Positions 25,613-33,818 of a DNA stretch of 64,000 bases are shown one piece after another. The notes under the pieces were generated by a model. That model did no database searches. It was not told the origin of the DNA and saw only the letters and a list, made by a program, of their open reading frames with translations. Both the position numbers and the translations under genes were made by a program. Location: positions 124,001 through 188,000 of the forward strand of contig NZ_JBHULZ010000008.1 in the NCBI RefSeq assembly GCF_042684705.1, in the 5' to 3' direction. Position 1 is the first letter of the stretch; each line of letters begins with the position of its first letter. The stretch comes from Mesonia sediminis (GTDB taxonomy: Bacteria > Bacteroidota > Bacteroidia > Flavobacteriales > Flavobacteriaceae).

Positions 25613-25729
25613 TTAGCCTTGTCTTTGTTTAAATCTAGGATTCTTTTTGTTAATTACATAAAGTCTACCTTTTCTGCGTACAATTTTGCAGTCGGCGCTT
25701 CTTTTCTTTACGGATGCTCTTACTTTCAT
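25613..25729 (-). CDS. rpmJ: 50S ribosomal protein L36 (bL36), zinc-free form
   Basis: This very short gene encodes 38 residues, opening MKVRASVKKRSADCKIVRRK and closing NKKNPRFKQRQG. L36 normally folds on a zinc ion held by three cysteines and one histidine. Here only one cysteine (Cys14) remains and the ICEKC, VIC and H ligand positions read RSADC, VIN and F, so it is the C- (zinc-independent) type. It lies between infA and rpsM in the standard place, 2 bases before rpsM, behind an 89-base gap with a -7 promoter element. Confidence 0.97.
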   Translation of the reverse strand: MKVRASVKKRSADCKIVRRKGRLYVINKKNPRFKQRQG

Positions 25730-25776
25730 CTTGCTTAGTTTTTGTCCTTTTATATGGCTTCTGATTTTTCAGCACG

Positions 25777-25784
25777 CAAAAGTA
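25777..25784 (-). promoter_or_regulatory. Possible internal promoter before rpmJ
   Basis: On the reverse strand this reads TACTTTTG, a perfect TAnnTTTG -7 element, in the 89-base gap between infA and rpmJ. A TTG does occur upstream but only 12 bases away, too close for a -33 element. It could give extra transcription of the alpha part of the cluster (rpmJ-rplQ). Confidence 0.35.
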
Positions 25785-25818
25785 CTATTTTTTTTTCAAA
25801 AACCATAATTTTAGATTT

Positions 25819-26034
25819 TTAGTATCTATATGTTATACGAGCCTTAGTTAAATCGTAAGGACTCATTTCTAATTTTACCTTATCTCCTGGTAATAATTTT
25901 ATATAATGCATACGCATTTTACCTGAGATGTGTGCTGTAACAATGTGTCCATTTTCTAGCTCTACACGAAACATCGCATTAGATAATGCCTCTACAATTG
26001 TTCCGTCTTGTTCTATTGCTGGTTGTTTTGCCAT
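25819..26034 (-). CDS. infA: Translation initiation factor IF-1
   Basis: IF-1 binds the 30S A site during initiation and helps IF-2 and IF-3 select the start codon. The 71-residue protein is a single S1-like OB fold with AIEQDGTIVEALSNAMFRVELENGH and the closing KVKLEMSPYDLTKARITYRY, matching the family in full. It starts 2 bases after secY. There is no map or adk gene between secY and infA, unlike in many bacteria. Confidence 0.98.
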   Translation of the reverse strand: MAKQPAIEQDGTIVEALSNAMFRVELENGHIVTAHISGKMRMHYIKLLPGDKVKLEMSPYDLTKARITYRY

Positions 26035-26036
26035 AA

Positions 26037-27374
26037 TTAAGCTATTGCTTTTCTGTTTTTACCTGATTTCATTAAGCCATCATAATGTCTATTCAACAAA
26101 TATGAGTTTACTTGTTGGATAGTATCAATAGCTACCCCTACCATAATCAATAAAGAGGTACCTCCAAAAAATAATGCCCAACCTTGCTGTACACCAAAGC
26201 TAACTACAATGGCAGGGAATATGGCGATCAAAGCCAAAAATACAGAACCCGGTAGGGTGATTTGTGACATGATACGATCTAAATACTCCGCGGTTTCTGT
26301 TCCGGGACGAATCCCTGGGATAAAACCGCCACTTCTTTTTAGATCATCGGCCATTTTGTTGGTAGGCACCGTAATTGCGGTATAAAAATATGTGAATACA
26401 ATAATCAATAAAGCAAAAACTAAGTTATACCAGAAGCCAAAGATATTTTGAAAAGCCGAGGTTATACCTTGCGCTGTTTCTGAATCTGAAAGTCCAGCAA
26501 CAGCCGCCGGTATAAACATAATGGCTTGTGCAAAAATAATAGGCATTACTCCAGAAGCGTTTAACTTTAGGGGTATAAACTGTCTAGCACCTCCAAAAAT
26601 ATTTTTCTCGTAACCACCAGTGGCATTTCTTCTTGCGTATTGCACCGGAATTTGACGAACGGCCATTACCAACATTACCGAAGCAAAAATAATTGAAAAC
26701 CAAATAGCTAATTCGATCAAAATCATAATCAAACCACCATTACTTTCGGCAACACGCGATTGTATTTCTTGTAAAAAAGATTGTGGTAGTGTAGCAATAA
26801 TTCCCACCATAATTAGTAATGAGATACCATTCCCAATACCTTTATCGGTAATTCGCTCCCCTAACCACATTGCGAAAATACATCCGGTTGTTAAGATAAT
26901 AACCGATGAAACTATAAACGTGAAAGAATCTCCTAACAAAAATGCACTATCTGGCAGTGTAGCATAAAGGTTATATATGTACCCCGGCCCCTGTACTAAA
27001 GTAATAGCAATAGTGAGCCAACGGGTAATTTGATTAATCTTCTTACGACCACTTTCGCCTTCTTTTTGCAGTTTCTGCAAATAGGGCACTGCTATTCCCA
27101 TCAATTGTACTACAATCGATGCTGATATATAAGGCATAATACCTAATGCAAAGATAGATGCATTTGAAAATGCTCCACCTGTAAAGGCATTAAGTAAACC
27201 TAGCAAACCACCGTCAGTTTGGTTTGCTAGATCTGTTAGTTGGGAAGCATCTATTCCTGGAAGAACAACTTGTGCTCCAAAACGATAAACAAGTAGAAGC
27301 CCAAGAGTAACCAATATTCGGTTTTTGAGCTCTTCAATTTTCCAGATGTTTTTTATAGTTTCAAAAAATTTCAT
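26037..27374 (-). CDS. secY: Preprotein translocase subunit SecY
   Basis: SecY is the channel subunit of the SecYEG translocon in the inner membrane. The 445-residue protein has ten hydrophobic segments, a first loop with LPGIDASQLTDL, the TGGAFSNASIFALGIMPYISASIVVQL block, QIPVQYARR and the DRIMSQITLPGSVFLA segment in the last third. The longest frame begins at 27419 and would overlap rplO by 35 bases; I prefer the ATG at 27374 (MKFFETIKNIWKI), which gives the normal N-terminus. It lies 10 bases after rplO in the spc part of the cluster. Confidence 0.97.
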   Translation of the reverse strand: MKFFETIKNIWKIEELKNRILVTLGLLLVYRFGAQVVLPGIDASQLTDLANQTDGGLLGLLNAFTGGAFSNASIFALGIMPYISASIVVQLMGIAVPYLQKLQKEGESGRKKINQITRWLTIAITLVQGPGYIYNLYATLPDSAFLLGDSFTFIVSSVIILTTGCIFAMWLGERITDKGIGNGISLLIMVGIIATLPQSFLQEIQSRVAESNGGLIMILIELAIWFSIIFASVMLVMAVRQIPVQYARRNATGGYEKNIFGGARQFIPLKLNASGVMPIIFAQAIMFIPAAVAGLSDSETAQGITSAFQNIFGFWYNLVFALLIIVFTYFYTAITVPTNKMADDLKRSGGFIPGIRPGTETAEYLDRIMSQITLPGSVFLALIAIFPAIVVSFGVQQGWALFFGGTSLLIMVGVAIDTIQQVNSYLLNRHYDGLMKSGKNRKAIA

Positions 27375-27384
27375 TGTTTCTCTA

Positions 27385-27837
27385 TTATAAGGTTGTTGCT
27401 TCTCCTCCAGCCGCTTCAATAGCTTCCTTTGCAGTCGCAGTGAATTTATGAGCAGTAATTTTCAAACTTGCTTTTAACTCACCTCTTCCTAATATTTTGA
27501 TTAAATCTCTTTTATTAGCTAAACGGTTTTCTACCAAAGTTTCAACCGTAACCTCTTCTTTAATCTTTCCTTCATCAACCAATCGTTGCAACGTATCTAA
27601 GTTAACACCTTGATAAGCCACACGATTACGATTAGTAAATCCAAATTTTGGTACTCTTCTCTGAAGTGGCATTTGACCCCCTTCAAATCCGATTTTCTTA
27701 GAATAACCAGAACGAGATTTGGCCCCTTTGTGCCCACGAGTTGCAGTTCCTCCTTTACCAGAACCTTCACCTCGTCCTACTCGTTTGTTATTCTTACGAA
27801 CTGAACCTTTTGCAGGTTTTAAATTATTTAATTCCAT
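27385..27837 (-). CDS. rplO: 50S ribosomal protein L15 (uL15)
   Basis: L15 is a late-assembling large-subunit protein with a long glycine- and basic-rich extension that reaches into the rRNA. The protein of 150 residues opens MELNNLKPAKGS, has the GRGEGSGKGGTATRGHKGAKSR tail region and a GFEGGQMPLQRRVPKFGF segment. The longest frame begins with a TTG at 27846; the ATG at 27837 is the better start and leaves a 9-base gap to rpmD. Confidence 0.98.
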   Translation of the reverse strand: MELNNLKPAKGSVRKNNKRVGRGEGSGKGGTATRGHKGAKSRSGYSKKIGFEGGQMPLQRRVPKFGFTNRNRVAYQGVNLDTLQRLVDEGKIKEEVTVETLVENRLANKRDLIKILGRGELKASLKITAHKFTATAKEAIEAAGGEATTL

Positions 27838-27846
27838 CGTGTTCAA

Positions 27847-28029
27847 TTATTTCGCTTCCTCTACAGAAACTAAGTGTTTTACTTTATTTATCATTCCAAG
27901 AATGTTAGGAGTATCGTTATGCTCAACGCTTTGTCCAATCTTTTTTAACCCTAAAGCTTCCAATGTTAATTTTTGGTTCTTGGTTCGGTTAATAGCACTA
28001 CGTACTTTGGTAACTTTAATTTTTGCCAT
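27847..28029 (-). CDS. rpmD: 50S ribosomal protein L30 (uL30)
   Basis: This is a 60-residue protein of the short bacterial L30 type: AKIKVTKVRSAINRTKNQKLTLEALGLKKIGQ and then the VEHNDTPNILGMINKVKHLV segment. It binds 5S and 23S rRNA near the central protuberance. It lies in the standard rpsE-rpmD-rplO order with 9 to 11 bases to each neighbour. Confidence 0.98.
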   Translation of the reverse strand: MAKIKVTKVRSAINRTKNQKLTLEALGLKKIGQSVEHNDTPNILGMINKVKHLVSVEEAK

Positions 28030-28040
28030 GACTTCCTGTA

Positions 28041-28565
28041 TTATCCGTTAAAAACTTTATCTAATGAGATTCCTCTTTGCTTGGCAATTGTTTCTGCACT
28101 TCTTAATTGCAATAACGCATCGAAAGTAGCTTTAACAACATTGTGCGGGTTTGAAGAACCTTGCGACTTAGACAATACATCATGCACTCCTACCGCCTCG
28201 AGCACCGCTCTTACGGCACCACCAGCGATAACCCCTGTACCAGGAGCTGCAGGCAAAATTAGTACTCGCGCACCGCTGTATTTACCTTTTTGCTCGTGAG
28301 GAACGGTTCCTTTATATAAAGGAATTCTAACTAAATTCTTCTTTGCATCCTCTACAGCTTTTGCAATAGCTTCTGCAACTTCTTTAGATTTACCTAAACC
28401 GTGACCTACCACACCATTTTCATCTCCAACAACTACGATTGCAGAGAATCCAAAAGCTCTACCACCTTTAGTAACTTTTGTAACACGTTGTACACCTACT
28501 AAGCGATCTTTTAAATCTAAACCACTTGGTTTTACAAGTTCTACGTTTTTATAATCTTGATACAT
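28041..28565 (-). CDS. rpsE: 30S ribosomal protein S5 (uS5)
   Basis: S5 supports decoding fidelity and lines the mRNA entry tunnel. The 174-residue protein has the double-stranded-RNA-binding-type N domain (LKDRLVGVQRVTKVTKGGRAFGFSAIVVVGD) and the C-terminal domain with APGTGVIAGGAVRAVLEAVGVHDVLSKSQGSSNPHNVVKAT. Complete and typical. Located 11 bases before rpmD. Confidence 0.99.
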   Translation of the reverse strand: MYQDYKNVELVKPSGLDLKDRLVGVQRVTKVTKGGRAFGFSAIVVVGDENGVVGHGLGKSKEVAEAIAKAVEDAKKNLVRIPLYKGTVPHEQKGKYSGARVLILPAAPGTGVIAGGAVRAVLEAVGVHDVLSKSQGSSNPHNVVKATFDALLQLRSAETIAKQRGISLDKVFNG

Positions 28566-28571
28566 ATTATT

Positions 28572-28925
28572 TTAGAATTTTAGTCCTCCTTCTCGAGCAC
28601 CGTCTGCTAATGATTTAACTCTACCGTGATACAAATAGCCCCCTCGATCAAAGGTTACTAATTCTACACCAGCATTCTTTGCACGTTCTGCAATTAATTT
28701 TCCTACCTCTTGAGCAACCTCAATTTTGGTTCCCTTTGCGGTGATTTCTTTATCGCGAGAAGAAGCAGCCGCTACGGTTACTCCGTCTACATCATTGATT
28801 AACTGCGCATAGATTTCTTTATTACTCCTATAAACAGATAATCTAGGACGAGTAGCGTTACCAGCTAAACTTTTACGTATTCTCCTTCTGATTTTTTCTC
28901 TTCTTTTTTCTTTTGAAAATGCCAT
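28572..28925 (-). CDS. rplR: 50S ribosomal protein L18 (uL18)
   Basis: L18 brings 5S rRNA into the central protuberance together with L5. The 117-residue protein has a basic N-terminus (AFSKEKRREKIRRRIRKSL), the RLSVYRSNKEIYAQLIND block and the closing FDRGGYLYHGRVKSLADGAREGGLKF. It lies 6 bases before rpsE. Confidence 0.99.
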   Translation of the reverse strand: MAFSKEKRREKIRRRIRKSLAGNATRPRLSVYRSNKEIYAQLINDVDGVTVAAASSRDKEITAKGTKIEVAQEVGKLIAERAKNAGVELVTFDRGGYLYHGRVKSLADGAREGGLKF

Positions 28926-28937
28926 AATTACAATCTT

Positions 28938-29480
28938 TTAAGCTGATTTACCTGCTTTTCTTCTTAATTGTTCTCCTACAAATTTAATTCCTTTTCCTTT
29001 GTAAGGCTCTGGCTTACGGAATGATCGAATTTTTGCAGCCACTTGACCTACAAGTTGCTTATCATGAGAAGTTAGTTTAACGATTGGATTTTTTCCTTTT
29101 TCAGAAATTGCCTCAACTTTAACCTCTGGCGCCAACTCTAAAACAATATTATGAGAGAATCCCAGGGCTAAGTCTAAAACCTGCCCTTGGTTAGAGGCAC
29201 GATAACCTACCCCCACTAATTCTAATTCTTTAGTAAAACCGTTTGACACCCCTTCAACCATATTTTGGATTAAAGCTCTATACAAACCATGCTTACTTTT
29301 AAAGTTCTTTTTATCTGAAGAACGCTCTAAAATAACTTCGTTATCTTCTATTTTAATTTCGATATCCGAGAATTCTTGAGTTAACTCTCCTAACTTACCT
29401 TTTACAGTAATTAACCCCTCATCCAGGGTTACAGTTACTCCTTCTGGTATCAAAACTGGACTGTTTCCTATTCTTGACAT
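28938..29480 (-). CDS. rplF: 50S ribosomal protein L6 (uL6)
   Basis: L6 lies at the factor-binding face near the sarcin-ricin loop. The 180-residue protein has two similar domains and the signature RKPEPYKGKGIKF near the C-terminus. The N-terminus MSRIGNSPVLIPEGVTV is typical. It is positioned between rpsH and rplR. Confidence 0.99.
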   Translation of the reverse strand: MSRIGNSPVLIPEGVTVTLDEGLITVKGKLGELTQEFSDIEIKIEDNEVILERSSDKKNFKSKHGLYRALIQNMVEGVSNGFTKELELVGVGYRASNQGQVLDLALGFSHNIVLELAPEVKVEAISEKGKNPIVKLTSHDKQLVGQVAAKIRSFRKPEPYKGKGIKFVGEQLRRKAGKSA

Positions 29481-29499
29481 AACTTTTGTCTTTTAAAAA

Positions 29500-29898
29500 T
29501 TAGTAAACGTAGCAAAGTAATTCACCACCTACTTTCTCTCTTTGGGCTTGCTTACCTGTCATAACCCCTTTTGAGGTAGAAACAATAGCAATTCCTAATC
29601 CGTTAAGGATTCTTGGAATTTCATTAGCCCCTGCATATTTACGCAGACCGGGTTTACTAATTCGTTGTAATTTTTTAATTACACTCTCTTTAGTATCCTT
29701 ATCATATTTAAGCGCAATTTTGATACTTCCTTGAGCGGTAGTATCTTCAAACTTATAACTTAAGATATATCCTTGATCGAATAAAATCTTTGTTATTTGT
29801 TTTTTTAGATTAGAAGCAGGAATTTCAACTACACGGTGATTTGCCGCCATTGCGTTTCTAATTCTTGTCAAATAATCTGCGATAGGATCTGTATTCAT
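29500..29898 (-). CDS. rpsH: 30S ribosomal protein S8 (uS8)
   Basis: S8 organises the 30S central domain, and in E. coli it represses the spc operon by binding near the rplE start. The 132-residue protein opens MNTDPIADYLTRIRNAMAA and ends in STSKGVMTGKQAQREKVGGELLCYVY. A 63-base gap separates it from rpsN upstream; I see no strong hairpin in that gap. Whether it represses here is unknown. Confidence 0.99.
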   Translation of the reverse strand: MNTDPIADYLTRIRNAMAANHRVVEIPASNLKKQITKILFDQGYILSYKFEDTTAQGSIKIALKYDKDTKESVIKKLQRISKPGLRKYAGANEIPRILNGLGIAIVSTSKGVMTGKQAQREKVGGELLCYVY

Positions 29899-29961
29899 CT
29901 TACAAATATTTTGATTGTGGTTTTCTTCTTATTTTTAGAACCTTCAATCAGTTAAACAATA

Positions 29962-30231
29962 TTACCAACTAGCTTTCTTTACGCCAGGTATCAAACCTTT
30001 GTTGGCCATTTCTCTAAACATCACACGAGAAATTCCAAATTGTCTCATGTAACCTTTAGGTCTTCCGGTTAATTTACATCTATTATGTAAGCGAACTGGA
30101 GAGGCATTTTTAGGTAATTTTTGTAATGCTTCATAATCACCAGCTTCTTTCAAAGCCTTTCTCTTTTCAGCATATTTATCTACCAATTTTTGTCTCTTCA
30201 CCTCGCGGGCTTTCATTGATTCTTTAGCCAT
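29962..30231 (-). CDS. rpsN: 30S ribosomal protein S14 (uS14), zinc-free long form
   Basis: S14 completes the 30S head. The 89-residue protein is the long type: AKESMKAREVKRQKLVDKY at the start, then HNRCKLTGRPKGYMRQFGISRVMFREMA. It has a single cysteine, not the two CxxC pairs of the zinc-binding short form, so it does not need zinc. It begins 1 base after rplE. Confidence 0.98.
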   Translation of the reverse strand: MAKESMKAREVKRQKLVDKYAEKRKALKEAGDYEALQKLPKNASPVRLHNRCKLTGRPKGYMRQFGISRVMFREMANKGLIPGVKKASW

Positions 30232-30232
30232 G

Positions 30233-30784
30233 TTATTTCTTTTTAAATGGTAAACCTAGTTCTGTCAATAAAGACTTCGCTTCTTTATCGGTTTTTGCCG
30301 TGGTTACAAATGTAATATCCATACCTGATATTTTGTTCACTGTATCGATATTTATTTCAGGAAAAATAATTTGCTCAGTAATTCCTAAGTTATAATTACC
30401 TCTCCCGTCAAAACCAGTGGCCTTAATTCCGTTAAAATCACGCACTCTTGGTAAAGAAGCGGTGATTAATCGATCTAAAAATTCATACATACGCTCACCT
30501 CTTAAAGTAACTTTGGCGCCAATAGGCATACCTTTACGTAATTTAAAAGAGGCAACATCTTTCTTTGAAATGGTTGCAACGGCCTTTTGACCTGTTATAG
30601 TGGTTAACTCATCAACAGCGTGATCAATTAATTTTTTATCAGCAACAGCTGCACCTACACCTCTACTTACTACAATTTTAGTAAGTTTAGGCACTTCCAT
30701 TTTATTTTCGTAACTAAATTCTTCCGTAAGAGCAGAAATGACCTTGTCTTTATACTCTTGTTTAAGTCTTGGTACGTAGCTCAT
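30233..30784 (-). CDS. rplE: 50S ribosomal protein L5 (uL5)
   Basis: L5 binds 5S rRNA and contacts the P-site tRNA and S13. The 183-residue protein begins MSYVPRLKQEYKDKVISAL and contains VPKLTKIVVSRGVG, KLRKGMPIGAKVTLRG and FPEINIDTVNKISGMDITFVTTAKTDKEAKSLL. Complete. Spaced 2 bases from rplX and 1 base from rpsN. Confidence 0.99.
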   Translation of the reverse strand: MSYVPRLKQEYKDKVISALTEEFSYENKMEVPKLTKIVVSRGVGAAVADKKLIDHAVDELTTITGQKAVATISKKDVASFKLRKGMPIGAKVTLRGERMYEFLDRLITASLPRVRDFNGIKATGFDGRGNYNLGITEQIIFPEINIDTVNKISGMDITFVTTAKTDKEAKSLLTELGLPFKKK

Positions 30785-30786
30785 AA

Positions 30787-31098
30787 CTAAATTAGTTCAT
30801 TAGATTTTTTAGAAAATCTCACTTTCTTTTCTCCCTCCATTTTAAAACCTACACGTGTAGTTTCTCCATTTTTATCGATAAGAGATAAATTTGAAATATG
30901 AATAGGAGCTTCTTTCTTTTGAATCCCACCTTGTGGATTAGAAGCACTAGGCTTCTGGTGTTTAGAAACCAAATTGATTCCTTCCACAATGGCCTTCTGT
31001 TTGTCAACCAATACCTTTTGCACCTTACCTTCTTGACCTTTATGATCTCCAGCAATTACGCGTACGGTATCTCCTGATTTTATTTTAAGCTTTGTCAT
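30787..31098 (-). CDS. rplX: 50S ribosomal protein L24 (uL24)
   Basis: L24 initiates 50S assembly and sits at the tunnel exit. The 103-residue protein has the KOW motif in KSGDTVRVIAGDHKGQEGKVQKVL and the NLVSKHQKPS block. It begins MTKLKIK and lies between rplN (10 bases) and rplE (2 bases). Confidence 0.99.
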   Translation of the reverse strand: MTKLKIKSGDTVRVIAGDHKGQEGKVQKVLVDKQKAIVEGINLVSKHQKPSASNPQGGIQKKEAPIHISNLSLIDKNGETTRVGFKMEGEKKVRFSKKSNELI

Positions 31099-31108
31099 TT
31101 TTTCTGTA

Positions 31109-31477
31109 TTAAAGCACCTCTGGCGCTAATGATACAATTTTCATAAATTGCTTATCGCGTAGTTCCCTCGCAACTGGGCCAAAAACACGAGTTCCTCGCA
31201 TTTCACCAGTTGGATTTAACAACACACAAGCATTATCATCAAAGCGGATGTACGAACCATCTGCTCTACGAACTTCTTTTTTGGTACGCACCACTACTGC
31301 GGTAGAAACAGCTCCTTTTTTAACGCTTCCGTTAGGAGTAGATTCTTTCACACTTACCACAATTTTGTCTCCAACAGAAGCATAACGCTTCTTGGTACCT
31401 CCCAATACACGGATAGTCAAAACCTCTTTGGCTCCAGTATTGTCTGCTACTTTTAATCTAGATTCTTGTTGTACCAT
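31109..31477 (-). CDS. rplN: 50S ribosomal protein L14 (uL14)
   Basis: L14 forms an intersubunit bridge with 16S rRNA and is the docking site of ribosome silencing factors. The 122-residue protein has the signature SRLKVADNTGAKEVLTIRVLGG and GTRVFGPVARELRDKQFMKIVSLAPEVL at the end. Located 2 bases after rpsQ. Confidence 0.99.
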   Translation of the reverse strand: MVQQESRLKVADNTGAKEVLTIRVLGGTKKRYASVGDKIVVSVKESTPNGSVKKGAVSTAVVVRTKKEVRRADGSYIRFDDNACVLLNPTGEMRGTRVFGPVARELRDKQFMKIVSLAPEVL

Positions 31478-31479
31478 AA

Positions 31480-31737
31480 TTACTTAGCTCTTTCTATGAT
31501 TTCTACTAATCTCCAACATTTAGACTTACTCATAGGCTTAGTTTCCATAATCCTAACCGTATCTCCTTCGTTGCAGTCATTTTTTTCATCGTGCGCTACG
31601 TATTTCTTCGTTTTTAAAACGAATTTTCCATACATAGGGTGTTTCATTTTTTTCACTTCAGAAACCACAATAGATTTCTGCATTTTGTTACTAGTAACAA
31701 CACCTATACGTTCTTTTCTTAAATTTCTTTTTTCCAT
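31480..31737 (-). CDS. rpsQ: 30S ribosomal protein S17 (uS17)
   Basis: S17 is an OB-fold protein that stabilises the 30S 5' domain. The 85-residue protein contains RKERIGVVTSNKMQKSIVV, KHPMYGKFVLKTKKYVAHDE and GDTVRIMETKPMSKSKCWRLVEI. It lies in the rplP-rpmC-rpsQ-rplN order. Confidence 0.99.
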   Translation of the reverse strand: MEKRNLRKERIGVVTSNKMQKSIVVSEVKKMKHPMYGKFVLKTKKYVAHDEKNDCNEGDTVRIMETKPMSKSKCWRLVEIIERAK

Positions 31738-31749
31738 TACTCAGCAGAA

Positions 31750-31941
31750 TTATTGTAATTCTCTTTTTGTGATTTCTGTTGCTATACGTGCAATACTTCT
31801 TCTCACGTTTCTTATTTGCGCCGGGTTATCTAAAGGCGTGATCGCATGAGCCATTTTCAAGTCTCTGTACGATTGTTCTTGTATAGCCAATTGCTCTTGC
31901 AATTCGGCCACCGATAATTCTTTTACTTCTGATTGTTTCAT
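31750..31941 (-). CDS. rpmC: 50S ribosomal protein L29 (uL29)
   Basis: L29 is a two-helix protein beside the tunnel exit, adjacent to L23, where nascent-chain factors such as trigger factor and SRP dock. The 63-residue protein begins MKQSEVKELSVAELQEQLA and has the usual NPAQIRNVRRSIARI segment. It is 10 bases from rplP and 12 bases from rpsQ. Confidence 0.98.
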   Translation of the reverse strand: MKQSEVKELSVAELQEQLAIQEQSYRDLKMAHAITPLDNPAQIRNVRRSIARIATEITKRELQ

Positions 31942-31951
31942 AACTCAAAAA

Positions 31952-32371
31952 TTATTCTTGATAATCCCTTGCAACAATAAACTTAGTTCTTACAGGCAGT
32001 TTTTGAGCCGCTAAACGCAAGGCTTCTTTGGCTGACTCCTGAGGAACCCCTCCTATTTCAAATAAAATTCTTCCAGGTTTCACAACAGCTGCCCAATACT
32101 CTACATTACCCTTACCTTTACCCATACGTACTTCTAATGGCTTTTTAGTAATTGGCTTGTCTGGGAAAATTTTAATCCAAATAGACCCTTCTCTTTTCAA
32201 GTATCTTGTTGCTGCAATACGCGCAGCTTCTATTTGACGTGCTGTCACGAAGCTAGAATCTAATGATTTGATTCCAAAAGTACCGTTTGAAAGTCTATGC
32301 CCTCTTCCGGCATTTCCTTTCATACGACCTTTTTGTTGCTTTCTATATTTCGTTCTTTTAGGCTGTAACAT
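31952..32371 (-). CDS. rplP: 50S ribosomal protein L16 (uL16)
   Basis: L16 lies near the peptidyl-transferase centre and aligns the A-site tRNA. The 139-residue protein begins MLQPKRTKYRKQQKGRMKG, has the TRYLKREGSIWIKIFPDKP and RMGKGKGNVEYWAAVVKPG signatures and the LRLAAQKLPV segment. 18 bases separate it from rpsC. Confidence 0.99.
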   Translation of the reverse strand: MLQPKRTKYRKQQKGRMKGNAGRGHRLSNGTFGIKSLDSSFVTARQIEAARIAATRYLKREGSIWIKIFPDKPITKKPLEVRMGKGKGNVEYWAAVVKPGRILFEIGGVPQESAKEALRLAAQKLPVRTKFIVARDYQE

Positions 32372-32389
32372 TTCTCTTAATTTAAAAAA

Positions 32390-33109
32390 TTACTTTCTAC
32401 GACGTGATTTGTTACCACCTCGTCCAGATCCAGATTTACCTCCTTGCTTTTTAGACATTCCTACAAGCGGAGATAATTCTCTTTTTCCGTATACTTCGCC
32501 TTTCATGATCCATACTTTTACACCTAATCTACCATAAGTAGTGTGGGCTTCAACTAAAGCATAATCAATATCGGCTCTAAAGGTTGATAAAGGTATTCTA
32601 CCTTCTTTGTAGGCTTCACTACGTGCCATTTCAGCACCGTTTAAACGACCTGAAATCTGCACCTTAATACCTTCAGCATTCATACGCATTGCAGCAGCAA
32701 TAGCCATTTTAATTGCACGACGGTAAGAAATTCTATTTTCTATTTGTCTTGCAATACTCGCCGCTACTAAATGAGCATCTAGTTCTGGTCTTTTAATTTC
32801 AAAAATATTAACCTGAACTTCTTTTCCAGTAATTTTCTTAAGCTCTTCTTTCAACTTGTCTACCTCTTGCCCCCCTTTACCAATAATGATACCTGGTCTG
32901 GCCGTTGTGATAGTAACGGTTACAAGTTTAAGCGTACGCTCAATAATCACTCTAGATACACTAGCTTTAGAAAGACGAGCATGGATATATTTTCTAATCT
33001 TATCGTCTTCAGCTAATTTATCGCCGTAGTTGTCTCCTCCGTACCAGTTAGATTCCCATCCTCTGATGATACCAAGTCTATTCCCGATTGGATTTGTTTT
33101 TTGTCCCAT
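32390..33109 (-). CDS. rpsC: 30S ribosomal protein S3 (uS3)
   Basis: S3 forms the mRNA entry helicase site of the 30S subunit. The 239-residue protein begins MGQKTNPIGNRLGIIRGWES, has the KH domain GIIIGKGGQEVDKLKEEL at about 77-95 and the C-terminal GAEMARSEAYKEGRIPLSTFRADIDYA region. A basic, glycine-rich tail (KKQGGKSGSGRGGNKSRRRK) ends the protein. Confidence 0.99.
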   Translation of the reverse strand: MGQKTNPIGNRLGIIRGWESNWYGGDNYGDKLAEDDKIRKYIHARLSKASVSRVIIERTLKLVTVTITTARPGIIIGKGGQEVDKLKEELKKITGKEVQVNIFEIKRPELDAHLVAASIARQIENRISYRRAIKMAIAAAMRMNAEGIKVQISGRLNGAEMARSEAYKEGRIPLSTFRADIDYALVEAHTTYGRLGVKVWIMKGEVYGKRELSPLVGMSKKQGGKSGSGRGGNKSRRRK

Positions 33110-33117
33110 ACTACTTC

Positions 33118-33525
33118 TTAGCTTTGTGTATTATTTTTAGACCCTAAAACCATAGTTACATGATTTGATCTTTTTCTTATTCTATGTGCTCTTCCTTGAG
33201 GTGCCGGTCTTAATCTTTTCAACATACTACCACCGTCAACTCTAATTTCTTTAATATAAAGTTCTGCATCTTCTAGACTCGCCTCTTCATTCTTGGCTTG
33301 CCAGTTTGCTATCGCAGACAACAAAAGTTTTTCTAAACGAATAGATGCTTCTTTTGTGTTAAACTTTAATATTTGAAGCGCCTTTTCTACACCTTCACCA
33401 CGTACTAAATCTGCTACTAAACGCATTTTTCTTGGCGAAGTAGGGCAGTTATTTAGCTTTGCGAAAGCTACTTGTTTCTTAGCTTCTTTAATTTGCTCTG
33501 CTCTTTCTTTTTTACGAACTCCCAT
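33118..33525 (-). CDS. rplV: 50S ribosomal protein L22 (uL22)
   Basis: L22 lines the peptide exit tunnel with a long beta hairpin. The 135-residue protein has NCPTSPRKMRLVADLVRGEGVEKAL near residues 27-50 and the hairpin region with MLKRLRPAPQGRAHRIRKRSNHV near the end. It lies between rpsS and rpsC with 8-base spacers on both sides. Confidence 0.99.
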   Translation of the reverse strand: MGVRKKERAEQIKEAKKQVAFAKLNNCPTSPRKMRLVADLVRGEGVEKALQILKFNTKEASIRLEKLLLSAIANWQAKNEEASLEDAELYIKEIRVDGGSMLKRLRPAPQGRAHRIRKRSNHVTMVLGSKNNTQS

Positions 33526-33533
33526 AGCTTCAA

Positions 33534-33812
33534 TTATTTTTTACCTTTATTTTTAGAACCTCCGTGCCCTCTATAAGAACGAGTTGGTGAAAATTCTCCT
33601 AATTTATGACCCACCATATTCTCTGTCACATAAACTGGTACAAACTGTCTACCGTTATGCACCCCTATAGTCTGGCCTACAAAATCTGGAGTTATCATCG
33701 AAGCTCTTGACCACGTTTTGATAACAGTCTTTTTTCCAGACTCTACATTTTGCGCTACCTTTTTCTCTAACTTATAGTGAACGTAAGGTCCTTTTTTTAA
33801 TGAACGTGCCAT
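33534..33812 (-). CDS. rpsS: 30S ribosomal protein S19 (uS19)
   Basis: S19 pairs with S13 in the 30S head. The 92-residue protein begins MARSLKKGPYVHYKL and holds TWSRASMITPDFVGQTIGVHNGRQFVPVYVTENMVGHKLGEFSPTR in its central part (the family signature). Complete; 6 bases from rplB. Confidence 0.99.
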   Translation of the reverse strand: MARSLKKGPYVHYKLEKKVAQNVESGKKTVIKTWSRASMITPDFVGQTIGVHNGRQFVPVYVTENMVGHKLGEFSPTRSYRGHGGSKNKGKK

Positions 33813-33818
33813 ATCTTA

